The notes: generated by a model not told the origin, from the sequence alone. Shown: positions 1-10,043, counted from the first letter of the stretch. The stretch is DNA of 64,000 bases from Rhizobium gallicum bv. gallicum R602sp (GCF_000816845.1 NZ_CP006877.1:3784501-3848500); one strand, 5' to 3'. A program made the numbers and translations.

Positions 1-885
1 GTCCACATCCTGTCCTGCCTGGACGATCGAGCGGCGAATTGCGCGGGTGCGGCTGAAGAGCTCGAAAAGCTTGTCGCCCTCGCCCCAGCGGATCGCGCGC
101 TGCAGATAGGCAAGATCTTCCGAAAAGCGCGCCAGCATTTCAAGGATCGCATCCTTGTTGTGCAGGCAGACGTCGCGCCACATCGTCGGATCGGAGGCCG
201 CAAGGCGCGTAAAGTCGCGAAAGCCGGAGGCGGAGTATTTGATGACTTCCGATTCCGTCACGGTTTCCAGATCGTCGGCCGTGCCGACAATATTATAGGC
301 AATGATGTGCGGCAGGTGCGAGACGATGGCGAGCACCTTGTCGTGGTGGTCGGCGTCCATCTCATCGACCTTGGAGCCAAGGCTTTCCCAGAATTTGCGA
401 AGCTTCTTGAGCGCCCCCTCGTCGGTGCCCGCAATCGGCGTGAAGATGCACCAGCGGCCTTCGAAAAGGCCCGGGAAGCCGGCGTCAGGACCGGATTTTT
501 CCGTACCGGCCAGCGGATGGCCGGGGATGAAGTGCACATGCGGTGGCATATGCGGCTGCATCTGCGCGATGACCGACGCCTTGGTGGATCCGACGTCGGT
601 GACGATCGCCCCCGGCTTCACGCTTTCTGCGATTTCCTTGGCAACACTTTCCGAGGCGCCGACCGGCACGGACACGATGACGAGATCGGCATTCTCGGCG
701 GCCTCGGCCGACGACGTCGTATAACGGCTGCCGAGCTGCAATTCCCCGGCACGCTTCAGCGTTTCGGCACTGCGCGTTGCCACGACGACTTCGTTGGCGA
801 GCCCCAGCCGCTTGATGTCGTGAGCGATCGAGGAGCCGATCAACCCGATGCCGATCAGCGCGATGCGATCAAACTGCGCTGTCAT
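1..885 (-). CDS. tyrC: Prephenate/arogenate dehydrogenase, C-terminus cut by window edge
   Basis: This enzyme oxidatively decarboxylates prephenate or arogenate in tyrosine synthesis, in the cytoplasm. Read from the ATG at 885, the product opens with a Rossmann nucleotide-binding motif (GIGLIG, residues 11-16). It then shows the family blocks [22 protein letters not shown] and the helical dimerisation part ([26 protein letters not shown]). The reading frame runs 295 codons to base 1 without a stop, so only a few C-terminal residues are probably missing. Its ATG overlaps the hisC stop (ATGA), so the two genes are translationally coupled. HisC-type aminotransferases can also act on aromatic keto acids, which fits this pairing. 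Confidence 0.93.
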   Translation of the reverse strand, partial: MTAQFDRIALIGIGLIGSSIAHDIKRLGLANEVVVATRSAETLKRAGELQLGSRYTTSSAEAAENADLVIVSVPVGASESVAKEIAESVKPGAIVTDVGSTKASVIAQMQPHMPPHVHFIPGHPLAGTEKSGPDAGFPGLFEGRWCIFTPIAGTDEGALKKLRKFWESLGSKVDEMDADHHDKVLAIVSHLPHIIAYNIVGTADDLETVTESEVIKYSASGFRDFTRLAASDPTMWRDVCLHNKDAILEMLARFSEDLAYLQRAIRWGEGDKLFELFSRTRAIRRSIVQAGQDVD

Positions 886-1991
886 GCCGGGCGTCCCATG
901 AATTCGCCGAGCGCTTCGATGACGCCGCGATTGGCTTCTTCGGGGCCAATACTCATGCGGAGTGAATTGGGGAAGCCGTAGCTGCGAACCGCCCGCAGGA
1001 TATAGCCACGGCTCGTCAGAAAATCGTCGGCATCGGCAGCGCGCTTGCCGTCGACGTCCGGAAAATGGATGAGGACGAAGTTGGTCACCGACGGCGTAAC
1101 CTTGAGACCGATCGTTTCGAGCGCTCCGGTAACCTTCTCGATCCACATCTGGTTGAAGGAGGTCGCCTCTTGAACGAAGGCTTGATCGCGGATCGCCGCG
1201 GCACCGGCCGCGATCGCCGGCGTATTCATGTTGAACGGGCCGCGCACGCGGTTCAGCGCATCGATGATCTCGGCAGGCGCATATATCCAGCCGACGCGGA
1301 GCGCGGCAAGCCCATAGACCTTCGAGAAGGTGCGGGTCATGACGACGTTCGCGTTCGAGGAGACGACCTCGATGCCGGATTCATAGTCGTTGCGCCGGAC
1401 ATATTCGGCATACGCCGCATCGAGCACCAGGACGACATGCTTCGGCAGACCGGCCTGCAGGCGGCGGACTTCGCTGACCGGGATATAGGTACCGGTTGGA
1501 TTGCCAGGATTGGCGATGAAGACGATCTTCGTCTTGTCTGTCACGGCGGCAAGGATCGCGTCGACATCGACGGTATGATCCGTCTCCTTCACCACGACAG
1601 GCGTCGCGCCCGCGCCCATGATCTGAATCTTGTAAACGAGGAAGCCGTGCTCGGTGATGATGCCTTCGTCACCGGGGCTGAGATAAACGTGGCAGAGCAA
1701 GCCGAGCAGTTCGTCCGAGCCGTTGCCACACATGATGTTAGCCGGGTTAAGGCCATGAACCGCTGCGATCGCCTCGCGCAATTCGATCGCCTGCCCGTCC
1801 GGATAGCGCTCGAGATGGCCGGCGGCCTCACGGAAGGCTTCTATGGCCTTCGGGCTCGCGCCAAGCGGCGTTTCGTTGGAGGAGAGCTTGTAGACGCGGG
1901 CGACGCCCGGTGCATGTTCCTTGCCCGGCACATAGGCTGCAATATCGAGGATACCGGGACGCGGAACAGGCTTGCTCATCTCAACGCTCAT
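882..1991 (-). CDS. hisC: Histidinol-phosphate aminotransferase
   Basis: A PLP-dependent class I/II aminotransferase of 369 residues, a normal length. HisC makes histidinol phosphate from imidazole-acetol phosphate, and some members also transaminate aromatic keto acids. Visible motifs are SSNETPLG near the N-terminus, the NPGNPTGTY block, a DAAYAEY segment and the PLP-lysine region [15 protein letters not shown] with the lysine near residue 221. I chose the ATG at 1991 because AAGG lies about 8 nt upstream. The longer frame up to 2045 has no ribosome site, and an internal ATG at 1979 is possible. The stop overlaps tyrC. The neighbour upstream on the same strand is a methyltransferase 86 nt away. 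Confidence 0.92.
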   Translation of the reverse strand: MSVEMSKPVPRPGILDIAAYVPGKEHAPGVARVYKLSSNETPLGASPKAIEAFREAAGHLERYPDGQAIELREAIAAVHGLNPANIMCGNGSDELLGLLCHVYLSPGDEGIITEHGFLVYKIQIMGAGATPVVVKETDHTVDVDAILAAVTDKTKIVFIANPGNPTGTYIPVSEVRRLQAGLPKHVVLVLDAAYAEYVRRNDYESGIEVVSSNANVVMTRTFSKVYGLAALRVGWIYAPAEIIDALNRVRGPFNMNTPAIAAGAAAIRDQAFVQEATSFNQMWIEKVTGALETIGLKVTPSVTNFVLIHFPDVDGKRAADADDFLTSRGYILRAVRSYGFPNSLRMSIGPEEANRGVIEALGEFMGRPA

Positions 1992-2077
1992 GGGATCGAC
2001 CTTGAAAAACGCCGGAAATTCCGGCCGGAAATTGCCCTGTGGCAATAAAGCGGAAAGCGGCCTTTGTCGAGTGAGAC

Positions 2078-2818
2078 TTAACGGCTGCGTGTCGTCGGAA
2101 CACCATGCGGCGCAAGAACCGGCACGAAGACGCGGCGCGAAGCCCGTGCGGCTACCGGCAGGCCCTGATAGAGCCGCTTCTGTGCCTCGACGATGATGAC
2201 GCCTGAAAAGGCCGGCCAGAGTGTGCGGCCAATGCGTTCGAAGGCGCGGCGAAGGCTGAGAACCGTGCGAAGCTTCGATGGCGGGAAGAACAGCGCCTCG
2301 GCGGTCGCGCCGGGCGTGAAATTCGTCTCGCGCAGCAGATGCGTGAGTTGACCCCGCGAATAGGGGCGCCCGGAGCCGAAAGGCGTATGTTCCATGCGCG
2401 CCCAGACGCCGCGCCGGTTCGGCACCACGATGACGAGGCGTCCGCCGGGCGCAAGCACGCGCCAGAGCTCCTTCAAGGTCTCCCGCGGGCTTTCGGCGAA
2501 TTCCAGCGAATGCACCATCAGCACACGATCAATGGACGAATCGGGAAGCGGCAGTTCTTCGTCGAAGATGAGTGCGGTCGACGACAACGACCCCACCGGC
2601 CAGTTCACGGCGCCCTGCCCGGCTGGCATGAAGGCGAAGGTGCGCTCGGTATCGGCACTGAACCGGTCGAGGAAGGGAACGGCATAGCCGATGCCCACGA
2701 GCCGCTCCTGCGGCAGGCGCACCCAAAGCGACGACAGCGCCATGGCAATCGAGTGCTCGGCAAGGCGGCCGAGCTCGGAGTGATAGAACTGGCGCAGATC
2801 GACAATATCCGTGTGCAT
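2078..2818 (-). CDS. Class I SAM-dependent methyltransferase
   Basis: A 246-residue cytoplasmic protein of the Methyltransf_11 (UbiE/SmtA-like) type. The segment [19 protein letters not shown] matches the acidic post-II and motif III region, and [18 protein letters not shown] is the typical motif with the PGG turn. The glycine-rich first motif is weak in this protein, so cofactor binding is inferred from the later blocks. The start at 2818 leaves 89 bases to the divergent gloB. A longer upstream frame would overlap gloB and is unlikely. The substrate is not evident. It is on the same strand as hisC and tyrC and may be cotranscribed with them. Confidence 0.8.
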   Translation of the reverse strand: MHTDIVDLRQFYHSELGRLAEHSIAMALSSLWVRLPQERLVGIGYAVPFLDRFSADTERTFAFMPAGQGAVNWPVGSLSSTALIFDEELPLPDSSIDRVLMVHSLEFAESPRETLKELWRVLAPGGRLVIVVPNRRGVWARMEHTPFGSGRPYSRGQLTHLLRETNFTPGATAEALFFPPSKLRTVLSLRRAFERIGRTLWPAFSGVIIVEAQKRLYQGLPVAARASRRVFVPVLAPHGVPTTRSR

Positions 2819-2907
2819 CGCAATAAATGTTATCAGCGGGCGATTGGACTTCAAGGCCGGAGCCTCTACATTCCGGACATGTTCGTGGGAAAGAGGCCGC
2901 TTGGACA

Positions 2908-3678
2908 ATGAAACCTTTGGAATTAGAAGTTTTTCTCTGCCGATCCGACAATTTCGGCGTTCTCGTGCATGATCCGGAGTCCGGACTGACGGCATCGATC
3001 GACGCGCCGGAAGAGGCGGCCGTGGCAGCGGCTGCTAAACGGCGCGGCTGGAAGATTTCGCACATCTTCACCACGCATCACCACACCGACCACGTCGAAG
3101 GCAATCTGGCATTGAAGGAGCAATTCGGCTGCGAGATCATCGGTCCGGTCAACGAGGCCGTGGCAATTCCCGGCCTGGACAAATCGATGGCCGATGGCGA
3201 CAGCTTTTTCTTCGGCGACCATGTCGTCAACGTCATCGAAACACCGGGCCATACCGTCGGCCATATCTGTTACCATTTCGCTGACGACAAGCTGCTTTTT
3301 GCCGCCGATACGGTCTTTGCACTGGGCTGCGGCCGCCTCTTGGAGCGCCCGGCAGCAGATATGTGGCATTCGCTACAGAAGCTGGCCGTGCTGCCAGACG
3401 AGACGGCAATCTATTTCGGCCATGAATATACGCTTTCGAACGCTCGTTTCGCTTTGACGATCGATCCGGACAACGAGCGGCTGAAGACGCGTGTTGCCGA
3501 GATCGAGGCTTTGCGCGCCGAAGGCAGGTTCACGATCCCGACGACGCTGGGCCTGGAAAAGGAAACCAACCCTTTTCTTCGCGCCGCCGATCCCGCCATC
3601 CGCCGCAATCTCTTGATGGAAAGCAAGACGGACGAGGAAGTCTTTGCGGAGATCCGCAGGCGCAAGGACAAGTTCTGA
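2908..3678 (+). CDS. gloB: Hydroxyacylglutathione hydrolase (glyoxalase II)
   Basis: This 256-residue metallo-beta-lactamase-fold enzyme hydrolyses S-D-lactoylglutathione, the second step of methylglyoxal detoxification. The metal site THHHTDH lies at residues 56-62, followed by further ligands in [16 protein letters not shown] and FGHEYT. The C-terminal helical domain typical of glyoxalase II is present (NPFLRA...), and the length fits the family. The ATG at 2908 is preferred because upstream in-frame codons would run into the divergent methyltransferase. The stop shares one base with the next gene's ATG (TGATG), which indicates translational coupling to the cupin gene. Confidence 0.95.
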   Translation: MKPLELEVFLCRSDNFGVLVHDPESGLTASIDAPEEAAVAAAAKRRGWKISHIFTTHHHTDHVEGNLALKEQFGCEIIGPVNEAVAIPGLDKSMADGDSFFFGDHVVNVIETPGHTVGHICYHFADDKLLFAADTVFALGCGRLLERPAADMWHSLQKLAVLPDETAIYFGHEYTLSNARFALTIDPDNERLKTRVAEIEALRAEGRFTIPTTLGLEKETNPFLRAADPAIRRNLLMESKTDEEVFAEIRRRKDKF

Positions 3679-4100
3679 TGTCTCCCGACGATATTATCGA
3701 GGCGCTTTCGATGCAGCCGCATCCGGAAGGCGGCTGGTACGTGCAGACGTTTCGCGATGGCAATGGCAAGGATCGCGGGCACTCGACAGCAATCTACTAT
3801 CTGCTGAAAGCCGGGCAACGTTCGCACTGGCATCGCGTTCACGATGCGGCGGAGGTCTGGCACTATTACGCTGGTGCGCCCTTGGCACTCCACAGGTCAG
3901 CAGACGGCGCGGAAAGCGAAACCTTGATGCTCGGGATCGACCTGGTAAATGGCGAGCGTCCGCAAGCGATCATTCCGGCAAACTGGTGGCAATCGGCAGA
4001 AACGCTTGGCGAATACACGCTCGTTGGCTGTACGGTGGCACCGGGCTTCGAGTTTTCGAAATTGGAAATGGCACCGATGGATTGGCAGCCGGGCGGGTAA
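3678..4100 (+). CDS. Cupin_5 (DUF985) family protein
   Basis: A 140-residue single-domain cupin. The pattern HPEGGWYVQTFRD at the N-terminus, SHWHRVHDAAEVWHYYAGAP in the first cupin box and GCTVAPGFEF near the end match the DUF985 family. The histidines of the HWHRV...EVWHYY stretch would bind a metal. The biochemical role of the family is not settled. It starts on the last base of the gloB stop, so it is probably made together with glyoxalase II. I infer a link to carbonyl or sugar-derived metabolites from that context only. Confidence 0.82.
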   Translation: MSPDDIIEALSMQPHPEGGWYVQTFRDGNGKDRGHSTAIYYLLKAGQRSHWHRVHDAAEVWHYYAGAPLALHRSADGAESETLMLGIDLVNGERPQAIIPANWWQSAETLGEYTLVGCTVAPGFEFSKLEMAPMDWQPGG

Positions 4101-4103
4101 GAT

Positions 4104-5000
4104 CTATTCAGCCGCCGCCGCAACCTGTTTTGCGACGCTTTTGCGGCGGAACATTTCCTGAGCCGCAAGCACTGCACCGCCGGTGACCAGCAGGCAGGCA
4201 AGCGCAATGCGCCAGCTTGGCTCGGCAAAGCCGAATATCGTCAGGATGAGCGTCGAAAACAACGGCGCTGCATAACTTGCCGCACCGAGGATCTGGATAT
4301 CGCCGTTCTTGACGCCGTAATCCCAGGCATAGAACGCAGCGCCGACGGGGAAGAGACCGAGACCGGCAACGGCGATCCATTCGAAAGCCGTTGCCGGCCA
4401 CAGGGTCGTTTCCAACCCGAGATGGCAGAAGAACGACAGAGTGGATGTCGCAAGGCAGAAGCCGGTAACGACATCGGTCGAGACCGCATCGAAGCGCCGC
4501 GTCAGCAGCGAATAGCCGGACCAGGTGAAGGCGCAAAGGAAGGCAGCGCCGTAGCCGATCGCATAGGCACCGTCGAAATCGATGCCGTTGCGGCCGACGA
4601 TCAGGAAAGTGCCGCAGAGCCCGGCGAGCGCGCCTGCCACATGATACCAGCGCAACCGCTCGCCCGGCAGCAGCGCCGAGCCGACGACAATCAGCAGCGG
4701 CCAGAGATAGGCAATCAAGCCGGCCTCCACCGCCGGCGCGTTCCGAAGCGCGGTGAAATAGAGGAAGTGATAGCCGAAGAGGCCGGCAATGCCGATGATC
4801 CAGACCTTCGCCGGCTGCCTCAGCAGCGCCATGCGAGACGGGTTGAGGATTAACACGGCAATGCCCGGGATGCTACCGATCGCAAAGCAGATCGCCGAAA
4901 GCTGGAACGGCGGCATCTCGCCGGATGCAGCGGTGAAGAGCGCGAGAAACGACCACATCAAAATGGCCGTGAACCCGATCAATGTCGCCCGAAGCTTCAC
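4104..5000 (-). CDS. EamA/DMT-superfamily exporter, YddG-like
   Basis: A 298-residue inner-membrane protein with about ten hydrophobic helices and two EamA repeats. The residues FLYFTALRNAPAVEAGLIAYLWPLLIV are typical of YddG-like aromatic amino acid or metabolite exporters. I chose the GTG at 5000 because a strong AAGGGGG ribosome site lies just ahead of it, whereas the in-frame ATG-like extension to 5039 has none. It follows the DUF3108 gene by 28 nt on the same strand, so the two probably share a transcript. The substrate cannot be read from the sequence. Confidence 0.85.
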   Translation of the reverse strand: MKLRATLIGFTAILMWSFLALFTAASGEMPPFQLSAICFAIGSIPGIAVLILNPSRMALLRQPAKVWIIGIAGLFGYHFLYFTALRNAPAVEAGLIAYLWPLLIVVGSALLPGERLRWYHVAGALAGLCGTFLIVGRNGIDFDGAYAIGYGAAFLCAFTWSGYSLLTRRFDAVSTDVVTGFCLATSTLSFFCHLGLETTLWPATAFEWIAVAGLGLFPVGAAFYAWDYGVKNGDIQILGAASYAAPLFSTLILTIFGFAEPSWRIALACLLVTGGAVLAAQEMFRRKSVAKQVAAAAE

Positions 5001-5028
5001 CTGTCCCCCTTGACGCAGACCAGCTCCG

Positions 5029-5805
5029 TCAGTTTGCACGGTATTTCACCGCGGTAATCGTCACCATTCCGTACTGCGTCGGAATGCGAACATAGACCGG
5101 AGCATATACGTTGGCCGCATCCGCCTTTGCAAACCAGATTTCCATGTTGCCGCTTCGGCTCAGATAATCGATATCCTTGCGGCCTTTCCTGTAGCCGGAC
5201 CTGGGCACGAAGCGCACGCCGCAAACCGTTGCCTTGCCGGAAAACCCATCCGTTCTAAAATCCTGGGATCCCTTTGGCGAAAGCACAAGGTCCATGCGCA
5301 TCTCGCCGTCATAGATCGGCAGGCGCTGCGAGCAGAGCTTCGTATCCGCCGGGAAGATCAACCCGGAGATCGGATCAAGCACGGAGCGCATATCGCCCGG
5401 CTTGACATCGACCCAGTTGCGTGGCTGGCGCCGTTCCGGCTTCACAGTCGTGGAGACGATATCGCCGTTTCTGTAGCGGACTTCGTAGGTACGCACGCGT
5501 TTGCCGCTCTTGTAATAGAGGTAGTAGCGCTGCGCTTGCAGTCGGTCGTTGCGCAGGACACCGGTGACGTTGGTTTTCGCAGCAATTTTCGTCACAAGAT
5601 CGGCAAGGCCCGCCGAACTGATATTGCCTGAAACCTGGTAGCGCTGATCATCGTCGATCTGGGTAACGAAGGCGGCGCGCGCAATCGGCAGGATTCCGAG
5701 AGCAACTCTATATTCCGTACGATGACGGATCTCGCTTGCGCCAGCCGGGATGGACATCAGCGCTGCAATTGACGATAGGAAAATCCGCCTGCCCAGATGA
5801 GCCAT
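5029..5805 (-). CDS. DUF3108 periplasmic protein
   Basis: A 258-residue exported protein with an N-terminal signal peptide (hydrophobic run IFLSSIAALMSIPAGA) and the DUF3108 body: a beta-rich domain with YRVALGILPIARA near the N-terminus and VKPGDMRSVLDPISGLI in the middle. Family members sit in the envelope and their function is not established. The ATG at 5805 follows an AAAAAGG ribosome site; a TTG at 5823 is a weaker alternative. It lies upstream of, and co-directional with, the DMT exporter, and is divergent from rpmB. Confidence 0.8.
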   Translation of the reverse strand: MAHLGRRIFLSSIAALMSIPAGASEIRHRTEYRVALGILPIARAAFVTQIDDDQRYQVSGNISSAGLADLVTKIAAKTNVTGVLRNDRLQAQRYYLYYKSGKRVRTYEVRYRNGDIVSTTVKPERRQPRNWVDVKPGDMRSVLDPISGLIFPADTKLCSQRLPIYDGEMRMDLVLSPKGSQDFRTDGFSGKATVCGVRFVPRSGYRKGRKDIDYLSRSGNMEIWFAKADAANVYAPVYVRIPTQYGMVTITAVKYRAN

Positions 5806-5921
5806 GAAGAGAGCCTTTTTCAAGGGCAGACAATGCCCTGCACAAGCGGTCTATACTCCTGCCGCGCATAGAAGCAAACACGAGCTTTTTGACAGAATTG
5901 CGGGAAAGGCCAAGGTTTGGC

Positions 5922-5950
5922 TTGACGCGGGCGGCCGGTCTGACTATAGA
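5922..5950 (+). promoter_or_regulatory. Sigma-70-type promoter for rpmB
   Basis: TTGACG at 5922-5927 and TATAGA at 5945-5950 are separated by 17 bases, about 95 bases ahead of the rpmB start. The -35 matches five of six consensus bases and the -10 four of six. Nothing else that I recognise lies between 5806 and 6045. Confidence 0.6.
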
Positions 5951-6045
5951 ACCGCAACTTTCCAATTATGGCCTGTTGGATTGCAGACCCGCGTTTGCCG
6001 GGGCATGGTAATACGATGGCCTAGAAAAACAAGAATAGGTGTTCA

Positions 6046-6336
6046 ATGTCCCGCGTGTGCGAATTGACCGGCAAGGCCGTCCTGACTGGTAACAATGTCA
6101 GCCATGCCAACAACAAGACCAAGCGCCGGTTCCTGCCGAACCTGTGCCAGGTTACGCTGATCTCCGACGCTCTCGGCCAGCGCTACCGTCTGCGTGTTTC
6201 AGCAGCTGCGCTGCGCTCCGTCGAGCATCGCGGTGGCCTCGACGCCTTCCTCATCAAGGCAAGCGAAAACGAACTGTCGATGCGTGCCCGTCTGCTGCGC
6301 CGTCAGATTGTCAAGAAGACCGCCGAAGCCGCATAA
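6046..6336 (+). CDS. rpmB: 50S ribosomal protein L28
   Basis: A basic 96-residue ribosomal protein beginning [20 protein letters not shown], the standard L28 opening. The [10 protein letters not shown] block and the C-terminal LRRQIVKK follow. It is part of the large ribosomal subunit. It is alone rather than paired with rpmG, as is usual in rhizobia. A consensus-like promoter lies upstream and a strong hairpin with a T-rich tail follows 28 bases after the stop. Confidence 0.97.
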   Translation: MSRVCELTGKAVLTGNNVSHANNKTKRRFLPNLCQVTLISDALGQRYRLRVSAAALRSVEHRGGLDAFLIKASENELSMRARLLRRQIVKKTAEAA

Positions 6337-6364
6337 GCTTCGACACCTTCTTCCATACGGCTTC

Positions 6365-6404
6365 AAAGGCTTGCACGGCTAATACCGGACAAGCCTTTTG
6401 CTTT
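6365..6404 (+). terminator. Rho-independent terminator after rpmB
   Basis: A perfect 9-bp stem, AAAGGCTTG (6365-6373) with CAAGCCTTT (6390-6398), has a 16-base loop and is followed by a T-rich tail. It lies between rpmB and yhhQ. It probably ends the rpmB transcript, or attenuates read-through into yhhQ. Confidence 0.7.
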
Positions 6405-6422
6405 GCCGGCCCGATACCCCAA

Positions 6423-6453
6423 CTGGTGGCATCACCCAGGATAAAAAAATGCT
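6423..6453 (+). promoter_or_regulatory. preQ1-I-like riboswitch pseudoknot over the yhhQ start codon
   Basis: Stem P1 pairs CTGG (6423-6426) with CCAG (6436-6439). The loop holds GCAT (6429-6432), which can pair with ATGC at 6449-6452, the yhhQ start codon plus one base. The linker is GATAAAAAA (6440-6448). A short stem, a C-rich 3' side (CACCCAG), an A-rich third loop and a pseudoknot formed by the tail are the topology of class I preQ1 riboswitches. The downstream gene imports queuosine precursors, which fits. Ligand binding is inferred. Confidence 0.5.
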
Positions 6454-7084
6454 GAAGACCCGCTATACCCTCCTCTACATCGCTCTGATGACGCTTGTCG
6501 TCGTGGCTTCCAACTTCCTCGTCCAGTTTCCCGTGAACGCGGAAGTCGCCGGCATCAAGCTAGCCGATATCTTGACCTGGGGTGCGTTCAGCTATCCGGT
6601 CGCTTTCCTGATCACCGATCTCACGAATCGCCAGTTCGGTCCTCAGGTAGCGCGCAAGGTCGTGTTCGCCGGCTTTGTCGTCGGCATCGGGCTTTCCTTC
6701 TTCACATCGGTGCCGCGCATCGCGATCGCCTCCGGTTCGGCTTACCTCGCCGGCCAGCTGCTCGATATCGCCGTCTTCAATCGCCTTCGCCGCCAGACCT
6801 GGTGGCGTGCGCCGCTCGTCGGCTCGCTGGTGGGCTCGGCGCTCGACACGGCGATCTTCTTCTCCTTCGCCTTTGCCGCCTTCTTCGTCTTCCTCGGCCC
6901 GAACGATCCGTTTGCGCTGGAGCAGGCCCCGGTCCTCGGTGCAATGGCCGCTCAGGCGCCGCGCTGGATTTCATGGGCGATCAGCGATTTCTCGGTGAAG
7001 ATGCTCATGGGTCTCGTCATGCTGCTGCCCTACGGTGCACTCATGAACGTGCTGCGGCCGATGCAGCCGGCCCGCGCAAGCTGA
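6449..7084 (+). CDS. yhhQ: Queuosine precursor transporter, VUT family (YhhQ/COG1738)
   Basis: A 211-residue inner-membrane protein with about six hydrophobic segments. The family blocks ADILTWGAFSYPVAFLITDLTNR, GSALDTAIFFSFAF and ISDFSVKMLMGLVMLLPY are visible. E. coli YhhQ takes up the queuosine precursors preQ0 and preQ1 for tRNA modification, and the same role is likely here. The ATG at 6449 follows AGGA and a run of A residues. A longer frame up to 6398 has no ribosome site and would run across the hairpins. The start codon lies inside the pseudoknot described at 6423-6453, which suggests control of translation. Confidence 0.88.
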   Translation: MLKTRYTLLYIALMTLVVVASNFLVQFPVNAEVAGIKLADILTWGAFSYPVAFLITDLTNRQFGPQVARKVVFAGFVVGIGLSFFTSVPRIAIASGSAYLAGQLLDIAVFNRLRRQTWWRAPLVGSLVGSALDTAIFFSFAFAAFFVFLGPNDPFALEQAPVLGAMAAQAPRWISWAISDFSVKMLMGLVMLLPYGALMNVLRPMQPARAS

Positions 7085-7096
7085 TCGCCAGTAGCC

Positions 7097-7115
7097 GGCC
7101 TTCGAAAAGGCCCTT
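7097..7115. terminator. Short hairpin between convergent genes
   Basis: GGCCTT (7097-7102) pairs with AAGGCC (7107-7112) across a CGAA loop and is followed by CTTT on the plus strand. It sits between the yhhQ stop and the stop of the convergent phytase-like gene, so it may serve as a weak terminator. Confidence 0.4.
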
Positions 7116-8107
7116 TACTCAGTGAGACGAAATTCCAGCATGAGGTTCCGCTCCAAAATGGAGTGGTTGTCGTCGGAAACGATGATCACATGCGTGCTGC
7201 CATCCGGCGCCTGAAAACTGTCCAGGCCTTCCATGTTGTCGATCTGGTAACCGAAATCGGCCGTCAACAAAATGTCGCCATCGGCGACGGCGTCCGGCCG
7301 GATCTCTGCCGCAGCGATGCGCCGGATCCGCATAGCGATGCCGTTGGCGATGTTGAAACGACGTTCCAGAAGCAAAAGATCGCCGCCCGGCAGAAACGCA
7401 CCATCGGTCGGATCGAAATCACCGTTGCGCGTCACCGCGAAGCTGCCCTTGAGCGGCCCGGATAGGATTGCGCCGTAGATATTCCCCTTCCGATCCCGGC
7501 TCTCTTCCGAAATGATGACGGCAGCGCCCTTCAAGGCGCTCTCGGGCGGAGCCACCGCTAGCGTCTCGAAGCCGCGGCCGCTTCGCAACGACCGTATAGG
7601 CACGAGAATGGGGATCGAGCCAACTGACGACGAGGTCTCGAACCCAGGGTCGGGGTAGGCTTCGACCCGGTGGTCTTGTTCGAAGGAAACCAGAACCTTG
7701 TCGCCCTTGAGGGCAAGACCCTCGGCATCCATGCGTCCCTTCCCCTCGAAAGTGGTCCCACTGGCGTTTTTCATAGGCGTGATTTCAACGCCGGACAAAC
7801 CGGAAAGCCGTCCCTGCTGGTCGCGCTCGATACTGCCGGTCAGCCAGTGGCCGGTATCAAGCACACCAACGAAATGCTTCCGGTCCGGCACGAAACGGAT
7901 CGCCGACCAAGATCCAAAAAGCCGGTTGCCGGACACCATTTCCAGCCCGCCAAGGAATTCCAGCGGCCCGAATCTCGTCTCGCTGGAACCAATCTTGAAG
8001 GTCGAGATGAAGCGGCTGCTGATATCCACGCTCTCGCGCGCAACCGCGATGGAAGCATCCCCAGCGAGACAAAGAACAAGCAAAGCCGCGCGGGACAGAC
8101 GGATCAT
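7115..8107 (-). CDS. Exported phytase-like (esterase-like) domain protein
   Basis: A 330-residue protein with a signal peptide (MIRLSRAALLVLCLAGDASIAVA) and a single Phytase-like beta-propeller domain (PF13449 type). The blocks ALKGDKVLVSFEQDHRVEAY, GFETLAVAP and GDLLLLERRFN are typical of that domain. Family members are periplasmic or secreted and most are biochemically uncharacterised. I chose the ATG at 8107, which has AAAGGAA upstream. It follows the cobT stop by 22 nt on the same strand, so it may be read from the cobS-cobT transcript. No functional link to cobalamin synthesis is evident. Confidence 0.82.
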   Translation of the reverse strand: MIRLSRAALLVLCLAGDASIAVARESVDISSRFISTFKIGSSETRFGPLEFLGGLEMVSGNRLFGSWSAIRFVPDRKHFVGVLDTGHWLTGSIERDQQGRLSGLSGVEITPMKNASGTTFEGKGRMDAEGLALKGDKVLVSFEQDHRVEAYPDPGFETSSSVGSIPILVPIRSLRSGRGFETLAVAPPESALKGAAVIISEESRDRKGNIYGAILSGPLKGSFAVTRNGDFDPTDGAFLPGGDLLLLERRFNIANGIAMRIRRIAAAEIRPDAVADGDILLTADFGYQIDNMEGLDSFQAPDGSTHVIIVSDDNHSILERNLMLEFRLTE

Positions 8108-8129
8108 TATGCGCCGGTTCCTTTCGGCA

Positions 8130-10031
8130 TCAGCTTGCGCGTCGCAAACGGCCGCCACGCGGCTGTGCTGCCTGATCTTCGAAGAGCGAGGCCAGCTGCT
8201 CGGTCATCGCGCCCGCAAGCTCGTCCGCGTCGACGATGGTCACGGCGCGGCGATAATAGCGCGTCACGTCGTGGCCGATGCCGATCGCAAGCAATTCGAC
8301 CGGCGAACGGGTCTCGATCTGCTCGATCACGGCGCGCAGATGACGTTCGAGGTAATTGCCGGGATTGACCGAAAGCGTGGAATCGTCGACCGGCGCACCG
8401 TCGGAGATCATCATCAGGATGCGGCGCTGTTCGCGGCGAGCCAGAAGACGATTATGCGCCCAGATCAGCGCCTCGCCGTCGATATTTTCCTTCAGCAGCC
8501 CTTCGCGCATCATCAGGCCGAGATTGGTGCGCGCACGGCGCCACGGCGCATCTGCCGACTTGTAGATGATGTGACGCAGGTCATTGAGGCGGCCGGGCGT
8601 CTGCGGCTTGCCGCCGGCAAGCCAGCTCTCACGCGCCTGCCCGCCCTTCCAGGCCTTGGTCGTGAAGCCAAGGATCTCGACCTTGACGCCGCAACGCTCC
8701 AACGTGCGGGCCAGAATATCGGCGCAGGTGGCAGCAACGGTGATCGGGCGCCCGCGCATGGAGCCAGAATTGTCGATCAGAAGCGTCACGACCGTGTCGC
8801 GGAACTGCGTGTCCCGCTCCATCTTGAAGGAAAGCGGCTGCATCGGATCGATGATGATGCGCTGCAGGCGGGCGGTATCGAGATAGCCCTCTTCCAGATC
8901 GAAGTCCCAGGAGCGGTTCTGTTGCGCCATCAGGCGACGCTGCAATCGATTTGCGAGCCGCCCGACAGCGCCCTGCAGGTGCGCGAGCTGCTTGTCGAGG
9001 AAGGCGCGCAGGCGCTCCAGCTCGGCAGCGTCGCAAAGCTCCTCGGCGGTGATGATCTCGTCGAACTCTTCGGTAAAGACGTGATAGTCGACCTTCTCGT
9101 TGAAGTCGGCAAAGGGCGTGTTTGGACGACGGGTTTCGCCCGGTGTTTCAGACTCGTCCTCGCCCTCTTCCATCATGTCGTCGTCGGAGATCTCGGCGCC
9201 TTCGGTCTCGCCGTCCTCCGTCTGCTCGTCGGCAACTTCGCTATCTTCGACCGGCGCGGCATCGGTGCCCGCGTCATCATCGACCTCGTCCTGATTTGAC
9301 TCATCGCCGCTCGGCTGGTCTTCCTGATCCTGCTCGTTGTCCTCATCGTTTTCGCTGTCGTCGTCGCCGTATTCTTCCGCCATTTCCATAGCGGAGAGCA
9401 TGTGGCGGATCACCTTCGAGAAAGCCTGCTGATCGTTGATGACGCTTGTAAGGTCATCGAGTTCGGAACCCGCCTTCTCCTCTATGAAGGGTCGCCATAG
9501 ATCGAGAACCTTTCCGGCGGAGGCGGGCGGCTTCTGGCCGGTCAGCTTCTCACGCACCATCATGGCGACGGCCTCGCCGATCGGCGCATCCTCCTGCCGC
9601 TCGATGCCGGTGAAATTCGCCTTGGAGTACTTCTCCTCGGTCATCGAACGCAGGTTCGCAGCCACGCCCTCCATGCGCAGCGTGCCGATCGATTCGACGC
9701 GCGCCTGCTCGACGGCGTCGAAGATCGCACGCGCGTCCGAGCCCTGCGGCGCCATCGTCGCGTGCACTTTTTCATCGTGGCAGGCAAGCCGAAGCGCCAT
9801 GGAGTCGCCTAGACCGCGCGTCACCGCCAGCTCATGCGCCGTTGGCCGCTTGGAAAGCTCGGGTAGCCGAATACGCTCAGCCGTCATGCCGGGGCGCTCG
9901 TTGGCAAAAGTCACCTCGACCTCGCCGTCGCCTGCAATCGCGCGCACGCAGCCGGTTATCGCGCGCCGCAAGGGCTCGACGTCGACCGGGGCGTTTGGTC
10001 TTGCTTTCGAATTGTCACCACGTGATGCCAT
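8130..10031 (-). CDS. cobT: Aerobic cobaltochelatase subunit CobT
   Basis: CobT (633 residues) is one of three subunits of the ATP-dependent CobNST complex, which inserts cobalt into hydrogenobyrinic acid a,c-diamide. The N-terminal CobT domain is followed by a strongly acidic stretch (about residues 217-300, mostly Asp and Glu). A C-terminal von Willebrand A domain has the MIDAS motif DNSGSM at 420-425. The acidic linker and MIDAS are normal for the family. It begins 12 nt after the cobS stop, so the two AAA-type partners are made together. The large subunit CobN is not in this window. Confidence 0.96.
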   Translation of the reverse strand: MASRGDNSKARPNAPVDVEPLRRAITGCVRAIAGDGEVEVTFANERPGMTAERIRLPELSKRPTAHELAVTRGLGDSMALRLACHDEKVHATMAPQGSDARAIFDAVEQARVESIGTLRMEGVAANLRSMTEEKYSKANFTGIERQEDAPIGEAVAMMVREKLTGQKPPASAGKVLDLWRPFIEEKAGSELDDLTSVINDQQAFSKVIRHMLSAMEMAEEYGDDDSENDEDNEQDQEDQPSGDESNQDEVDDDAGTDAAPVEDSEVADEQTEDGETEGAEISDDDMMEEGEDESETPGETRRPNTPFADFNEKVDYHVFTEEFDEIITAEELCDAAELERLRAFLDKQLAHLQGAVGRLANRLQRRLMAQQNRSWDFDLEEGYLDTARLQRIIIDPMQPLSFKMERDTQFRDTVVTLLIDNSGSMRGRPITVAATCADILARTLERCGVKVEILGFTTKAWKGGQARESWLAGGKPQTPGRLNDLRHIIYKSADAPWRRARTNLGLMMREGLLKENIDGEALIWAHNRLLARREQRRILMMISDGAPVDDSTLSVNPGNYLERHLRAVIEQIETRSPVELLAIGIGHDVTRYYRRAVTIVDADELAGAMTEQLASLFEDQAAQPRGGRLRRAS

Positions 10032-10043
10032 GATCGACGGGCC

